NCBI GenBank assembly: GCA_031841125.1
Contig: CM063112.1
Span: 10,008,603 to 10,072,602, forward strand
Direction: 5' to 3'
DNA length: 64,000 nucleotides
Origin: Acanthococcus lagerstroemiae
Lineage: Eukaryota > Arthropoda > Insecta > Hemiptera > Eriococcidae
Both the position numbers and the translations under genes were made by a program. Below are positions 11,241 through 21,718 of this stretch, in pieces; within the stretch, counting starts at the first letter, position 1, and each line of letters begins with the position of its first letter. The notes under the pieces are model-generated. The model was given only the letters and a program-made list of their open reading frames with translations. It was not told the origin of the DNA and did not search any database.

Positions 11241-13380
11241 ATGTTGTCGTTGTTGTCACTCGAACGCACTCATCAGCTGGCAGCTTGATGGCGTCGAAAT
11301 AATATCAACCCATGAAGGAAGGGGGGGGGGGAAACTAAAGTGAACTTCTGTATCTGCATTCCGCATTGCCCTTCCCAGGATTGATTCCTGGGTGCACCGC
11401 CACCCTGACCAAAACACGCCTCAGTATTCGACTGAGTTCAAGTCTGGGACTGTGATACCGTCTCCCCGTGTTCAGAGCAACCAGCACCAGACGGCAGTCA
11501 CGCTGGCAGAAGCAGCGACCAGAATCGAACTTGCGTCTGGAAGTCAGGCACCACTTCCAGGATGACCGGCCCCGAGCTCCAGCCCAGTCAGCCTCGAAAT
11601 CCGTCTTCGCCAAACTGGCTCGCTCGTACTGCGATGTACGGCTCAGGGCAGCAGGGCAGGCGATCGGAGATTTCTGCTACCGGTTTATCGCCCAACGCGT
11701 CCCGTCCAGCGTTCAATTACATCGAACTCATTAATCACGTCCTAATACGCTCGCTGGTTATTCCATTTCCGAATCGTTTTTTTCCCTGCCATTCGACCGC
11801 GATGCGAACAACTCGTTCATGAATCACGTTTAGTACAGGTACAGTAGCTAAAAAACAACTTGTTTTGCTAAAATAGGAAGCACGAGATGCGATATATTCT
11901 TGTCATTGCTCTAAAAATCAATAAAAGGAAGGTAACTTTTTTTTCAAAAGTTTTTTTCTTCTCTTTTTTCCCTTTCCTTTTTTTTCTTTTTCTTTTTTTT
12001 TTTTTTGCAGCGTGTAATTCTCTTTGGAGGGATTGCGTTTTATTTTGAATCTTATTCCTTTTACTACTCTTCCATTAAGAAGACCGATCCAGTCTGCGAA
12101 CGTCTGATGGTTTGATTTATGATCTTTTTGTATTGCCTTGTTTTGCGACTGGATAACATTCCGCACGTGTAAGAATTCAGAAGAATAATAGATTATATTA
12201 GTAATGTGGAGTCATCTTACTGTATCCTACGTACTTATTTTACGGTAGCTGAGATGAAACCCAAAACCTTTCTGCTACTGCCATCCGAAGCACCAGAGGT
12301 TTTTTTTTTTCTGCTTCGAGCTGATACGTTTCTTATATGAGATTCGTATCCGTGGTGGCGGAATGTGCGTGTGCTCACTCAACTTTAGAGTAATATAATA
12401 CGGAAAGTATAAATAATGGACTTGAAAGGCAGATACACGATTGCAAGACGTAATTAAATCATTATAAATACGGAGGGGGAAGGGAGGTCGTCCGGCTACT
12501 TTGGAGCCCAACTCCTTTGCCGATACTCGTTCCGCTCGTTTTGCCTCATTTGCTCGACTTTCGTACTGCCTGTGTCTTTCTGTCTGCCGTGCTGTTGGAG
12601 TTCCAAACGCTACCAGTTGAATTTCTTTCAGAGAGAGGGGTAAGGGTTTCCTTTTCGTATACCAAGATTGATGAATAATCAAGTTTCAGTTGAGATTGGA
12701 ATTTGGTAATATGTCCCTCATCAGACCCACTGTTTGCCTATGAAGCGAAGTACACCAGAGATGCTGAGCCGGCGTGGAAATTAGAGGCGAAAAGATGCTC
12801 AAGAGGTACCAAATATCTCAAGGCCAAGGTTCGAGTCGGAGTCTCGACTCTAAAAAATAAGAAATGTAAGGGAGATCCTAGTGTACGCCTCACTTTTTGC
12901 TGGGCTTAATATGATGTCACGGCAAGCGTGATCCTTGACCTTCTGATAGGGATAGGTAGGTTGTGAAATTTAAAAATTGTCTTCTTGTTGTAGTAAATAG
13001 TAAATATGACTTGTAACTTAGATTCTTACTTTTGAGTAATATCTTCTTTTTTGCAATGATGAACACATTCCCTAAAACTATCACAATAAAAAGTACTTCA
13101 TTATTTTTTTTTTTCAATTACTCATATCTCGATTCTCGAAAGGGGCTCGAAAGTACAGTACCTACAGGCTACAATCAAGGTGACCAGATGCTGGTGAAAG
13201 TCACCTCTTGGAAATAAGAGGTCTCCATAGCCCCATAGTTGAGTTGATCTGAAATCAGCTTACTTTTCTACGTTGCTCGTCAGTTTAAGAGAGCTATGGA
13301 GGTCTCAGCTTTCAAATTCTGGATGTTTGCTGCCGGCTAAGGAGGAAGAAAAGGCTTGTGGTGGGTGGCTCTAGAGGAAG
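11241..13380. other. No recognised gene; mixed unique and low-complexity DNA
   Basis: A moderately GC-rich patch lies at about 11340-11820. A long T/C-rich low-complexity tract lies at 11938-12006. Short frames, including lysine-rich ones created by the T tract, are judged spurious. Confidence 0.4.
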
Positions 13381-13419
13381 CTATGCATCAGTAGTAAAAT
13401 ACTTAATGAATGAATTGGA

Positions 13420-14890
13420 AGCAATTCATTCCTGCGAAATAGCCGAATAATCAAAAACAATCTGACCCCAAAAAAAAAGATTAATGAACATTATTTGACT
13501 GTAATTGATTAGTTAGAAATGATCGATTTATCAGGCACAGTTGAGTAGGTAATTGAGAATAATTGATTAATTAAATAGGGAATATATAATAGCACAGGAA
13601 AGTAACAAATTTGCCCAGGAATAAAGTACACAGGAAAATAATTAGAAATCTCACACATTTAAAATGAAAATCACGAGATCCGTCACACACATCATTTATA
13701 GATGTATGAACGAGATTTTTTTTTCACAGGAGGGGAGGATCTCATGAAGGTGGTGATTGAGGCAGGAGTTCGTGATTGAGGAGGGGCTTAAGATGGTGGA
13801 TGTGATGTGGTAAGAGGGTCCTAGTGAGGGAGGCCCGGAATATGTGCGAATTCTTGGTGGAGAAGGAGGTTGCGGTTGGGAAGGGAATTTATGGTTAGAG
13901 ATGGGGTCTTATTGGAAAAGGGGATAGTGAGGAAAAGCTTCGTTGTGAGGGTTGTGTTGGACGAGAGGACTCGTGCGGGAGAAGAAGTACCGTGTGAGGG
14001 AGAAGGTACGTGTTGGAGATGGAGGCTCGGAAGGAGAGGTCTCGTGATGAAGGAGGATGTCCGATGTGTGGGAGAGGGCTGAGAGTGGTGATTAGTGTCT
14101 TCTCCATTTCAGATTCCTATTCGAAAATGATAAGGAATGGTGGCGTTTTCGCCTCTTCTTTTACCAATGCACCTTTAGAAAAAAAACCTACCAACGATTC
14201 AAGACTTCTAAGAGATCTAACCCACTCAGCCTGCCCTAAAATATCAAATTGAGGGATCTGGTCCATAATGCTAAATTTTTCATTTGTCATAAACATTAAA
14301 TTCCTGATAATTCACGGGCGTTTTAAAATATGGTTCGTGATTTTTTTTTCTTGGGATTATTTGTCTTTCTACAGTTCATTCGTCACTTTTCCTGTTCATG
14401 TTCTTTTTTACCGGGAAATATTTATTTTCTTGTTGTATACAAATTTTTCCTGTGGAACGAGTTTATTGTTCCTGTGAATTAATTTTACATTCCTGTAGTG
14501 ATAAATGCATGCCTAATTAAATTATTCAAAAAATAACTAATCAATAGAAATTGTAGATTCATAAAAACAATGAATCAAAAAATAATCCATTAATTTAAAA
14601 CAATAATTTAATAATAATGTTTTACGTGATCTAAAACAGTCAGTTTATCAATTAATGATTGATTAATTGAAAACCGTCTGATAATCAAAAACTAATTATT
14701 AGGTAGTCTCAATCAAACCATTGGTAATTCAAAAATGTCTATTAATCAAAAATATTTGAGTAATCAAAATAATCAGTTAATTGAAATTGATCGACTAATC
14801 GGGAAAAAATTAATTAAAAAATAATGGATAGATTCACAAAATCGAAAACAATTGATTAATTAGGAAAAAAAGTTAGTGATGGTTAAACTG
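13420..14890. repeat. Foldback-like structure with AT-rich motif-repeat arms
   Basis: The left arm (about 13420-13590) and right arm (about 14500-14890) both consist of degenerate ATTGATTAATCAAAAA-type motifs. Next inward, ACAGGAAA motifs on the left (13590-13640) mirror TTCCTGT motifs on the right (14390-14500). The middle (13730-14110) is strongly purine-rich on the plus strand. Long inverted arms built of short repeats recall Foldback-type elements, but no termini or duplication could be fixed. This is an inference from symmetry. Confidence 0.35.
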
Positions 14891-15062
14891 TGTGAATTCT
14901 TTAAGCGCTGTCACTGAGTTTTTAATAACTAGCTGTGCACACACAGGTGTGTAGTTCGGGATATTTTGCAGCTTAAGTTAGTTTTGCACTTTTTTCAGTT
15001 TATCAGTTTTTTTTTTCAATCGATTAGTTTCAAATAATTGAGTATTTTCATTTAATCCATTC

Positions 15063-15424
15063 TAGGGGCTTACCTGTCACACAAGTCGTACAACTGAGTA
15101 GTCATACAAGTCATACACATTATACAAAAGTCATGTACAAACTAATTACTTACAGATTTGGTACCTAATTCTTCCTGAACAATTGCAATATTTCTTATCA
15201 AACTATGGTCTAGTTGAAATTTAGTCGAAATAAAATTGCGTTCTTTGCAACATTCATTGCAGTAATTCGATTCAAGTGTCTTCAAAGTTTTTGTTTGCAA
15301 TTAGCAAGTCGTTGAATTTATTTTTGTTCCCTTGTAGAAATTTTGTTCAGACGTGAAAATGTTCAGAAAAAATGTCGTACGAAGGTCATCAGTTTGGAAA
15401 ATTCGTATTTGGTAGACAGCCTCT
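15063..15424. mobile_element. MITE of the GTCATACAAAAGTC family
   Basis: It is similar over about 350 bp to 32078-32698 with its SINE insertion removed, and to the outer parts of 31051-32068. All have a start rich in TCATACAAGTC motifs, the shared GCAATATTTCTTATCAAA, a GTTCAGACGTGAAAATGTTC segment and an end near GGTAGACA. In this copy the termini have drifted (TAGGGGCTTACC at the left). Non-coding. Confidence 0.6.
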
Positions 15425-16269
15425 TGTCGAATAATCAATGATAACCGATTGAGTAAAAACGATCGAATAATCGATTGATCAGAAATAATTGATTTATATT
15501 GAAAAATTATATTTTATAACGCGCGTTAGCAGCAAAGATGTGCCAGAATAGGTTTTTCAAAATAAAAATAGTTTTACATAATAGATAATTGCTGGGTTCC
15601 ATTTTGAACAAATTTCAGATCTACATTTCATTTTGTATATTTAAGAATGGGGTTTCAAAGATCTGCATTTTATTTCGAAATCCAGGTTCCTAAATAGGCA
15701 TTCAAAATGATATTTTTTGTGTGAATCTAAGTAAACTATGAACTCTTCATTTTTTATAGAATTTAAGATTGAAAAAGACAAAAGGAACCTAAAACCGTGA
15801 ATGTATGAGATCTTCCTCCTAGAAGTAACTACTCTCATTTGAAAAACCTATTTTGCAGAAGAAATCTATTTGGAACCGGGCCCGTAGCCAGCCTTGCATG
15901 TAAGTCAGGGCCAATGACATTGTAGGCAGGGCAATATTTCAACATTTTTTTATATTCACTCTGTCGCCCCCTTCCCTCGCCCATTATTTTTTTCATTTTT
16001 TTTTAGTTTTTGTATTTTTTTTTTTTGATGAAGTGGCTCTGGAAAAGAAAAAGAGAAAATATTTATTTCCACTCATTTTAAAAACAAGACTGTGTGAAAA
16101 ATATTGGGAAAAAAATTACATAAAATATTCGCGTCCTGCGTACCGGTATTTTTTCTCGATTTTGATGAAAAACTTTTCAGCCACGCTTCCATAGTGGTAC
16201 TGATGTCTGTGATATTTTTCTCAGTTTGGTAGATCGCAGGAATAGTAAGCTTTAATTTTTGATTCAAGT

Positions 16270-16551
16270 CAGTGGCGGATCTAGAAATTTCCCGAGGAGG
16301 GTGTTTTGAAAATTTTCTTCATCTCCGTCCCCTAAAAAACTGAGATGAATGTCATTTTAAATATTTTCTGAAGACAAGTTTCATAATGTAATTAAATCGT
16401 TTCGAAATGAACATTGTAGACTGTAATGCTGCAGATACTCAAAAACAGGAGAAAAACTGAAAACTCATGTGCTTTTGCAATGTTTTTTTTTTCTTCTTCG
16501 GCCCAAGGGGGTATCTGAGCCCCCAAAATCCCTCTTATAGATCCGCCACTG
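16270..16551. mobile_element. hAT-type MITE with perfect 8-bp target duplication
   Basis: Inverted ends CAGTGGCGGATCTAG and CTATAGATCCGCCACTG-like flank 282 bp, and the direct repeat ATTCAAGT lies immediately outside (16262-16269 and 16552-16559). An 8-bp duplication and CAGTGG termini are standard for the hAT superfamily. The interior has no ORF. Perfect duplication suggests a comparatively recent insertion. Confidence 0.85.
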
Positions 16552-16559
16552 ATTCAAGT

Positions 16560-17310
16560 TTAAATTAATATCAAATTTGAATACAAACACACAAGTCGCG
16601 ACGTTCAATTCAGGGAATTAATGATTGTTGATATTCTTACCACGAATAATTATCATTGATCTTCGGAAGCATCGAAGCTTCGAAGCTGTGAAGTATGAAA
16701 TTAGTGCTGAACATGAGCTCAGCGTTGCCAGATGATAAGGGTCTTCTTTTGGCCAGCCGGGGCAAACAGGTTGGTCAACTCGGGCAATGCCCTGATTTCC
16801 CTGTTTTAGGTACGGGCCTGTTTGAAACGCTAAAAGTAGCTAAGTACAAATACCTATTTTTAAAACCATTTTTGAGAATAGCTATTTCTTATATTTGAAA
16901 TGAGTTTTAGATTTTTGAGAACCTATTTTTTGTTTTACTCGTTTTAAAATAGGCCATCTGACCTTATATTCCATTCGAAATCGGCTTTGGCACGTGCTCG
17001 CATGTTTCTGGTTTGCTGCGATTGAATTTTTTCTGTAATTTTCTCTAATTTCTTTCGTTTTTGTCCTTATATTTTTTGGCCTTTTTGTCTCTCTGTTTTG
17101 TGGCTTCGTATCGTTTCTGGTTTCTCCGCCTTTCACGGGTATTGCATCACTGCATTTGTGAGCCGAGAAGGGAACTAGTGGCCTCCTGCTAAATGAGCAG
17201 CCTGCAGATCGACACGACTTGGCAGTTTCTATTCCAATGTAAAGAAAAGTGATTTTAGTGAAAAAGGGCAAGTCGGAGGTTTCAAGCGGACCACGCATAA
17301 TATATAATAA
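16560..17310. other. No recognised gene
   Basis: AT-rich sequence with no domain signal. A small palindromic cluster around CGAAGCTTCG occurs at 16675-16690. Short frames on both strands lack motifs. Confidence 0.35.
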
Positions 17311-17314
17311 ACTA

Positions 17315-19330
17315 GGGGTCTTCGCCCCATGGCCGCTTCGCGGCCCAACCCCCCGCCGTCACAGTCCTCAGTGTTTGGTCTAAAACTTTGCTTTGCGCTT
17401 CTTTTGCTCGCCCTTTATCAGCGGTCCTCAATGTTCCACCATGAATTCCCCCCTTCCATCCTTTCTTCATCACGAGCCTCCTCCACCACGACCCCCTCAT
17501 TCATCACGGTCACACTTCAACAGTCGCAGCTCTTTTCAGCCACAAACTCCTCCCCCACAACGGTCATAATCTCCTACCGGAGGCTTCAATGCCCACCTCA
17601 TGGTCTTTTACATCCGCAGTATCCCTCCCCTGCAAACCCTTTCCTTCTGCACATCTGGTTAGGCCCTCTCCCTTGGACTTCCTCCTCACCTCTACAATCA
17701 TCAACCACCACAACCAACCGCCACCACCTAGGCCGTAATCTTTTCACATTACCCTCTCACTCTCTCCATGACTCTCTCCATCCACAGATTCTCCCCCACG
17801 TGGCATCTTCCGTTCATCCCTCCAATCATCACCCAGTCTTCCACCTAGACTCCCAGATGTCCCTCTTCCACCCCGAGTGCCCTCCCCCATTAGGACCACA
17901 TCCCCCAACACCCCCAAACCACTATGGCCTTCATTTCTGTTCACGTACCACACCCCCACCAAGACCTCTTCACCCATAACAACGCCCTCCCTAATTAAGG
18001 CCTTAATCCCTTGCTACAGTCTTCTCTTTCCACTGTTCCTCCTGTGCGGCTTCCTTGTCTCAACTCCCTCAAAGATCCCCCGGTCCTCCACTCAGGAGCG
18101 CGCACCATCTTGGACACCCTTCCCCTTCCGACCCCCGCCACCTGCACCTCCCGCACCACGGCTTTCATTTCCTTTCCCAGACCCTCTTCCACCCAGGACT
18201 TCCTCCTCCACCAGGACCTCTTGCTCACCATTACCCCCACCACCCAGGGCCTTCATCCCCCTCCTAAGGCCATGCCCCCATGGATCTCCTCCCAATTCTG
18301 GAGCTTCCTCCACCATGAACCATCTCCTAGGAGTAGGCTATCTTTGGAGTAATGAGCAATAACTGGAGCAGGGTAGGCAATCCGCAGTGTCTACTCCCTC
18401 ACCAATGACAGCCTTAGTCCCTCTCTGCAGCCTTCCCCTTCTGCGGCTCCATCACCCTACGGCCTCCTCGCTCAACCACCTGGAAGATCCTCTGGTCCTC
18501 CAACCAGGAGCTCCCACCACCATGACCACCCCTCCCCCACGAGTACCCTTCCTCTCAAGACCCCCCCCCCCGGGACTAGAACCTTCCGCACCACGGCTTT
18601 CATTTGCCTTCCCGGCAGCTTTTCTCACCAAGGACTGCGGGCTGCTTACCTAAAAATCAGAAAAATTGCAGGGGCAGATCAGCTACTTTCAGGGACATAA
18701 TCTGTTCTAACATGAAAGATCGCCTAGTTTTAAGACATAACCGACATAATAAGACATAAGAAATACGACATAATTATCCATAATCTCCAAGATCTCAAAT
18801 CGCTGCGGGTTGCCTACCTTCCCCCCTTAATTGCTCAATTTTCCAGGGGTAGTCTACCCTCAAGAGAGGGTTCATGGTTGTGGAGAGAGCTCCTGAAGGG
18901 GAAAGGAGGACTCCTGTGGGGGCGTGGGCTGTGGACGGAGATGGAGGCCCTGGGTGGGGCAGGGGGTTAAGATGAGTAAGAGGACCTGGTGGAGGAGAAA
19001 GTCCTTGGTGAGAAAGGGGACCAGGGAGAGAAATGGCCGTGGTGCGGGAGGGGCTGGTGGTGGGGTGGTCGTGAGAGCTCCTGGGTGGATGGCCAGGGAT
19101 CTTCAAGGGGGTTGAAGGACCATAGTGCGGCCAGGGGCTGTGAAGGGAGATAATGCCCAGGGGATAGTGGTAGGTGAGGGGTACTCGAGGTGGAGGAAAT
19201 GGTTGGTTGGAGAGGGTGTCCCCACACCCTCCCCTATCTCCTGGCCTCCATTTCCGTCCACAGCTCCCTCCCACACCATGATCCTCCCCCCTTCCACGAC
19301 CTCGATCTTATACCAGAAACCCCCTCCTCA
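17315..19330. repeat. Strand-asymmetric C/T-rich degenerate repeat block
   Basis: From 17320 to about 18650 the plus strand is overwhelmingly C/T. From about 18795 to 19310 it is G/A-rich, and that part is an inverted relative. A shared marker is a TTGCTCA/GCAGG/GTAGGCAAYCCGCAG segment at 18350-18395 on the plus strand and inverted at 18805-18850. Units appear about 350-380 bp long. Frames here give proline/serine/histidine-rich peptides, which I take as a composition artefact. Two hairpins sit at the left edge: GGGGTCTTCGCCCC and GGCCGCTTCGCGGCC. I do not recognise the family. Confidence 0.55.
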
Positions 19331-19899
19331 GCCGCGGAAGAGAGGGAGGAGGTGGTAGGGACGAAGGCCGGGATTTAGATATCAGGCTCCTTGGTTTTTT
19401 TCTCAGGGGGGGGGAGGAGCTTTGGTTTTAATATATAGAGAGATTAGCAGTTGCCCTAGATTCATCGCAGGCAGGAGACCCCGTTGAACGTGGACTCACC
19501 CTCAGAAAGACCTTTGAGCACTAAGCCAGCCCCCCCCCATCCGTACCCTCAGTATTCCCACAGATTAGGAAGAAGGAATGACCCCAGGAAGAGTTACGTG
19601 TAATTTTGAATTTCGAGTCAGTGATGGTCAAGAGGGGTGGATACCACATTTCTAATGCCCGTGGATCTGCCAAAAGAAGGGGCAGAGACAAACGACCACT
19701 TTCATATATGTGATCAGAAATTTCTGCTCGTTATAATTTCTGAAGGGAGGTAGGAACAGCCGTCAAATCTCTATAATGTAATAAAGCTCAATGTAAAACA
19801 CTTCCAAAACGTCCAAATCGAGTAAGTGGTCTTCCACAAGATCTGAGAAATATATTTTTCGCTCGAATGTATATGTTTCCCAAAAAATTGATTTAGAAG

Positions 19900-20550
19900 G
19901 ACACGGGTGTGGGGGGGGGGGTGTTCAAAGATGACCGGCTAGAGGTTCGGCGCGACTGTGTACATATACCCGGTGGCGCTGATACCGTTAAGTGTATCGT
20001 ATACATAATATGTATATATAATTTGGTACAACCTGCGAGAGCGATTTGTCTTCGTGGGGCGACACGACGAGACCGGCTGCCTGTAACGAGCGCCATTCCA
20101 CATTTCGCGATCGATTAACCGTGACGAATGTGTATATAAAGCATTTTGCGAGCCGAGCAGGAGGACGAGCACGAGCAGGGTATAATATATTAATTCGCCG
20201 GATTCGCCGTCTCATTAGCCCCCGACGTTGCAAGAATTTCGCATCAGTTTGGCGGAACCGCCGCCGCCTCGCGGCCCCGTCAACCGGCACGGAGATGAAT
20301 GTCACTCGGGGACTCGACCGAGAGCGGCGAATGAGCGAGCCGGGCCTCATCGGCTAAATGGAGTGCGAGCAACACATAGATACCCGGCGGCGTACATTTT
20401 CGACAAATTGGCCCGATATTAGCGGGCGTTTTGTTCGGCGCCCCCATATTTTGGCGCGTCCCGCTGAGCTTTTTATCGCGCACACGCTTCGGGTGTACCG
20501 TGTACGATACACGAGGACGCGGTAATACAGTTAGCCGGTTAAAAAAGAAG
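19900..20550. promoter_or_regulatory. CpG-rich island, possible conserved regulatory DNA
   Basis: This block is markedly richer in CpG and in non-repetitive sequence than its surroundings, with TATATAA-like stretches (20010-20030, 20130-20140) and an ATTGG box near 20405. Frames of about 100 codons occur on both strands but overlap each other and show no domain. I infer a possible conserved non-coding element or promoter region; the assignment rests on composition only. A GA repeat follows at 20558-20592. Confidence 0.3.
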
Positions 20551-20560
20551 AGTGAGTGAC

Positions 20561-20591
<31 letters not shown>

Positions 20592-21308
20592 AGGAAAAAG
20601 AACACCAACCCCCGGCTGCTCATTATGCCATCAATGGAAATTAATATTCTTTTATCTAAACGTGCACTTCTATATTTTTTTATTGGCTTCCTCTTCCCGA
20701 ATTCGATAACGGCTACGGACATCAGCGCTGATGATCGTCTAATAGCTAAATCATTTGATCGAATGTCGAGTGTGACGCTGCGATTTCTTAGTGACTGTTT
20801 TTTGCTGATCGATGATTCAGTATTGTACAATTTTGTGTACCTCGCCGGGTGTGCAAGAGAGTAATGATGGAGACGTAACTGCGAGGTGGTTGCAAGGTGT
20901 TGAGTCCTGAACTCGACAGCGGAGATACTAAAGAACGCGGAACTATTAACAGTCCTCGGCCACCACTGGTCTCTGTGAATAAGATTACTCGCCGAGCAGA
21001 AGGTTGTTACGCCAACATCTTGAGGTATACGCAGACGACACTTCCTTCTGAACCGAATCCGAGGAGGCACGTGAGGGCTCACGCAAAGGAAATCAAACAA
21101 AAGATTGGCCAACAGACATCGCCAAAAGGAAGGCACGAATTTTCCAGAAATTCCTCATTTTTACGGTTACTGAACATGATCACCCTCTGGAATCGTCTCG
21201 TATAACTAAGAAAAAGTTTGGCAGGGCTAGTGGCTTGACTTGTTGGGAAGCAAACAAATAAGACGAAGAGTCCATGTTGGAGTGCGTGTGAACTTGGTAA
21301 TATTCGGG

Positions 21309-21379
21309 TTTTAGGGTGTGCTAATTCATTGTTTCGTGTCTGTTGTCCACAACGCCTCCGGCTGTTGCGTCATCTTCAG
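21309..21379 (-). repeat. Inverted partner of 23467-23530, possible retroelement end
   Basis: The reverse complement (CTGAAGATGACGCAACAGCC, then a GTTGTGGACAACAG segment) matches 23467-23530 on the plus strand. The two lie on either side of composite element A. A Penelope-like element end is one possibility, but that rests only on motif style. Confidence 0.4.
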
Positions 21380-21404
21380 AGAGGAGAAACATGTAGAAAA
21401 TTCT

Positions 21405-21610
21405 GAACTGGAATTAAAGAGCACGAAAAATCACAGAAGCTAGAGGATGACTATCACAAATTGACAGAAAAGTACAAAATCCTACACATAGAAGACAATA
21501 CACGGAAAAGAAACTTAAAAGAGCAATTGGAGATAATAAAGGCAAAAACAAAACAAAACAACCTAATGAACACTTCTCAATTCCAAAGCGAGAACCTATT
21601 CAAATTAACA
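21405..21610 (+). pseudogene. Coiled-coil coding remnant, unidentified
   Basis: An open frame without start codon runs from about 21405 to a stop near 21615. The peptide is charged and rich in Lys, Glu and Leu (for example KLEDDYHKLTEKYKI), consistent with a coiled coil. It lies between the inverted repeat at 21309 and composite element A, so it is probably part of a retroelement. I do not recognise the family. Confidence 0.3.
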
Positions 21611-21718
21611 ACATAACACTCCCTGATTGGACACATTACACAAACAGACAACCACTGGGAACACTCACTAATAGGTTTACCATACGATAGGCATTACACA
21701 TTACTATAAATACAGGTC

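Noticed and set aside
17329..18362. Pro/Ser/His-rich frames up to 216 codons
   Set aside because: They result from the C/T-rich repeat. Frames exist in all phases and on both strands, with no consistent peptide.
20531..21136. 201-codon minus-strand frame as a membrane protein
   Set aside because: The hydrophobic end arises from the GA/TC repeat. No signal of selection or domain is visible.
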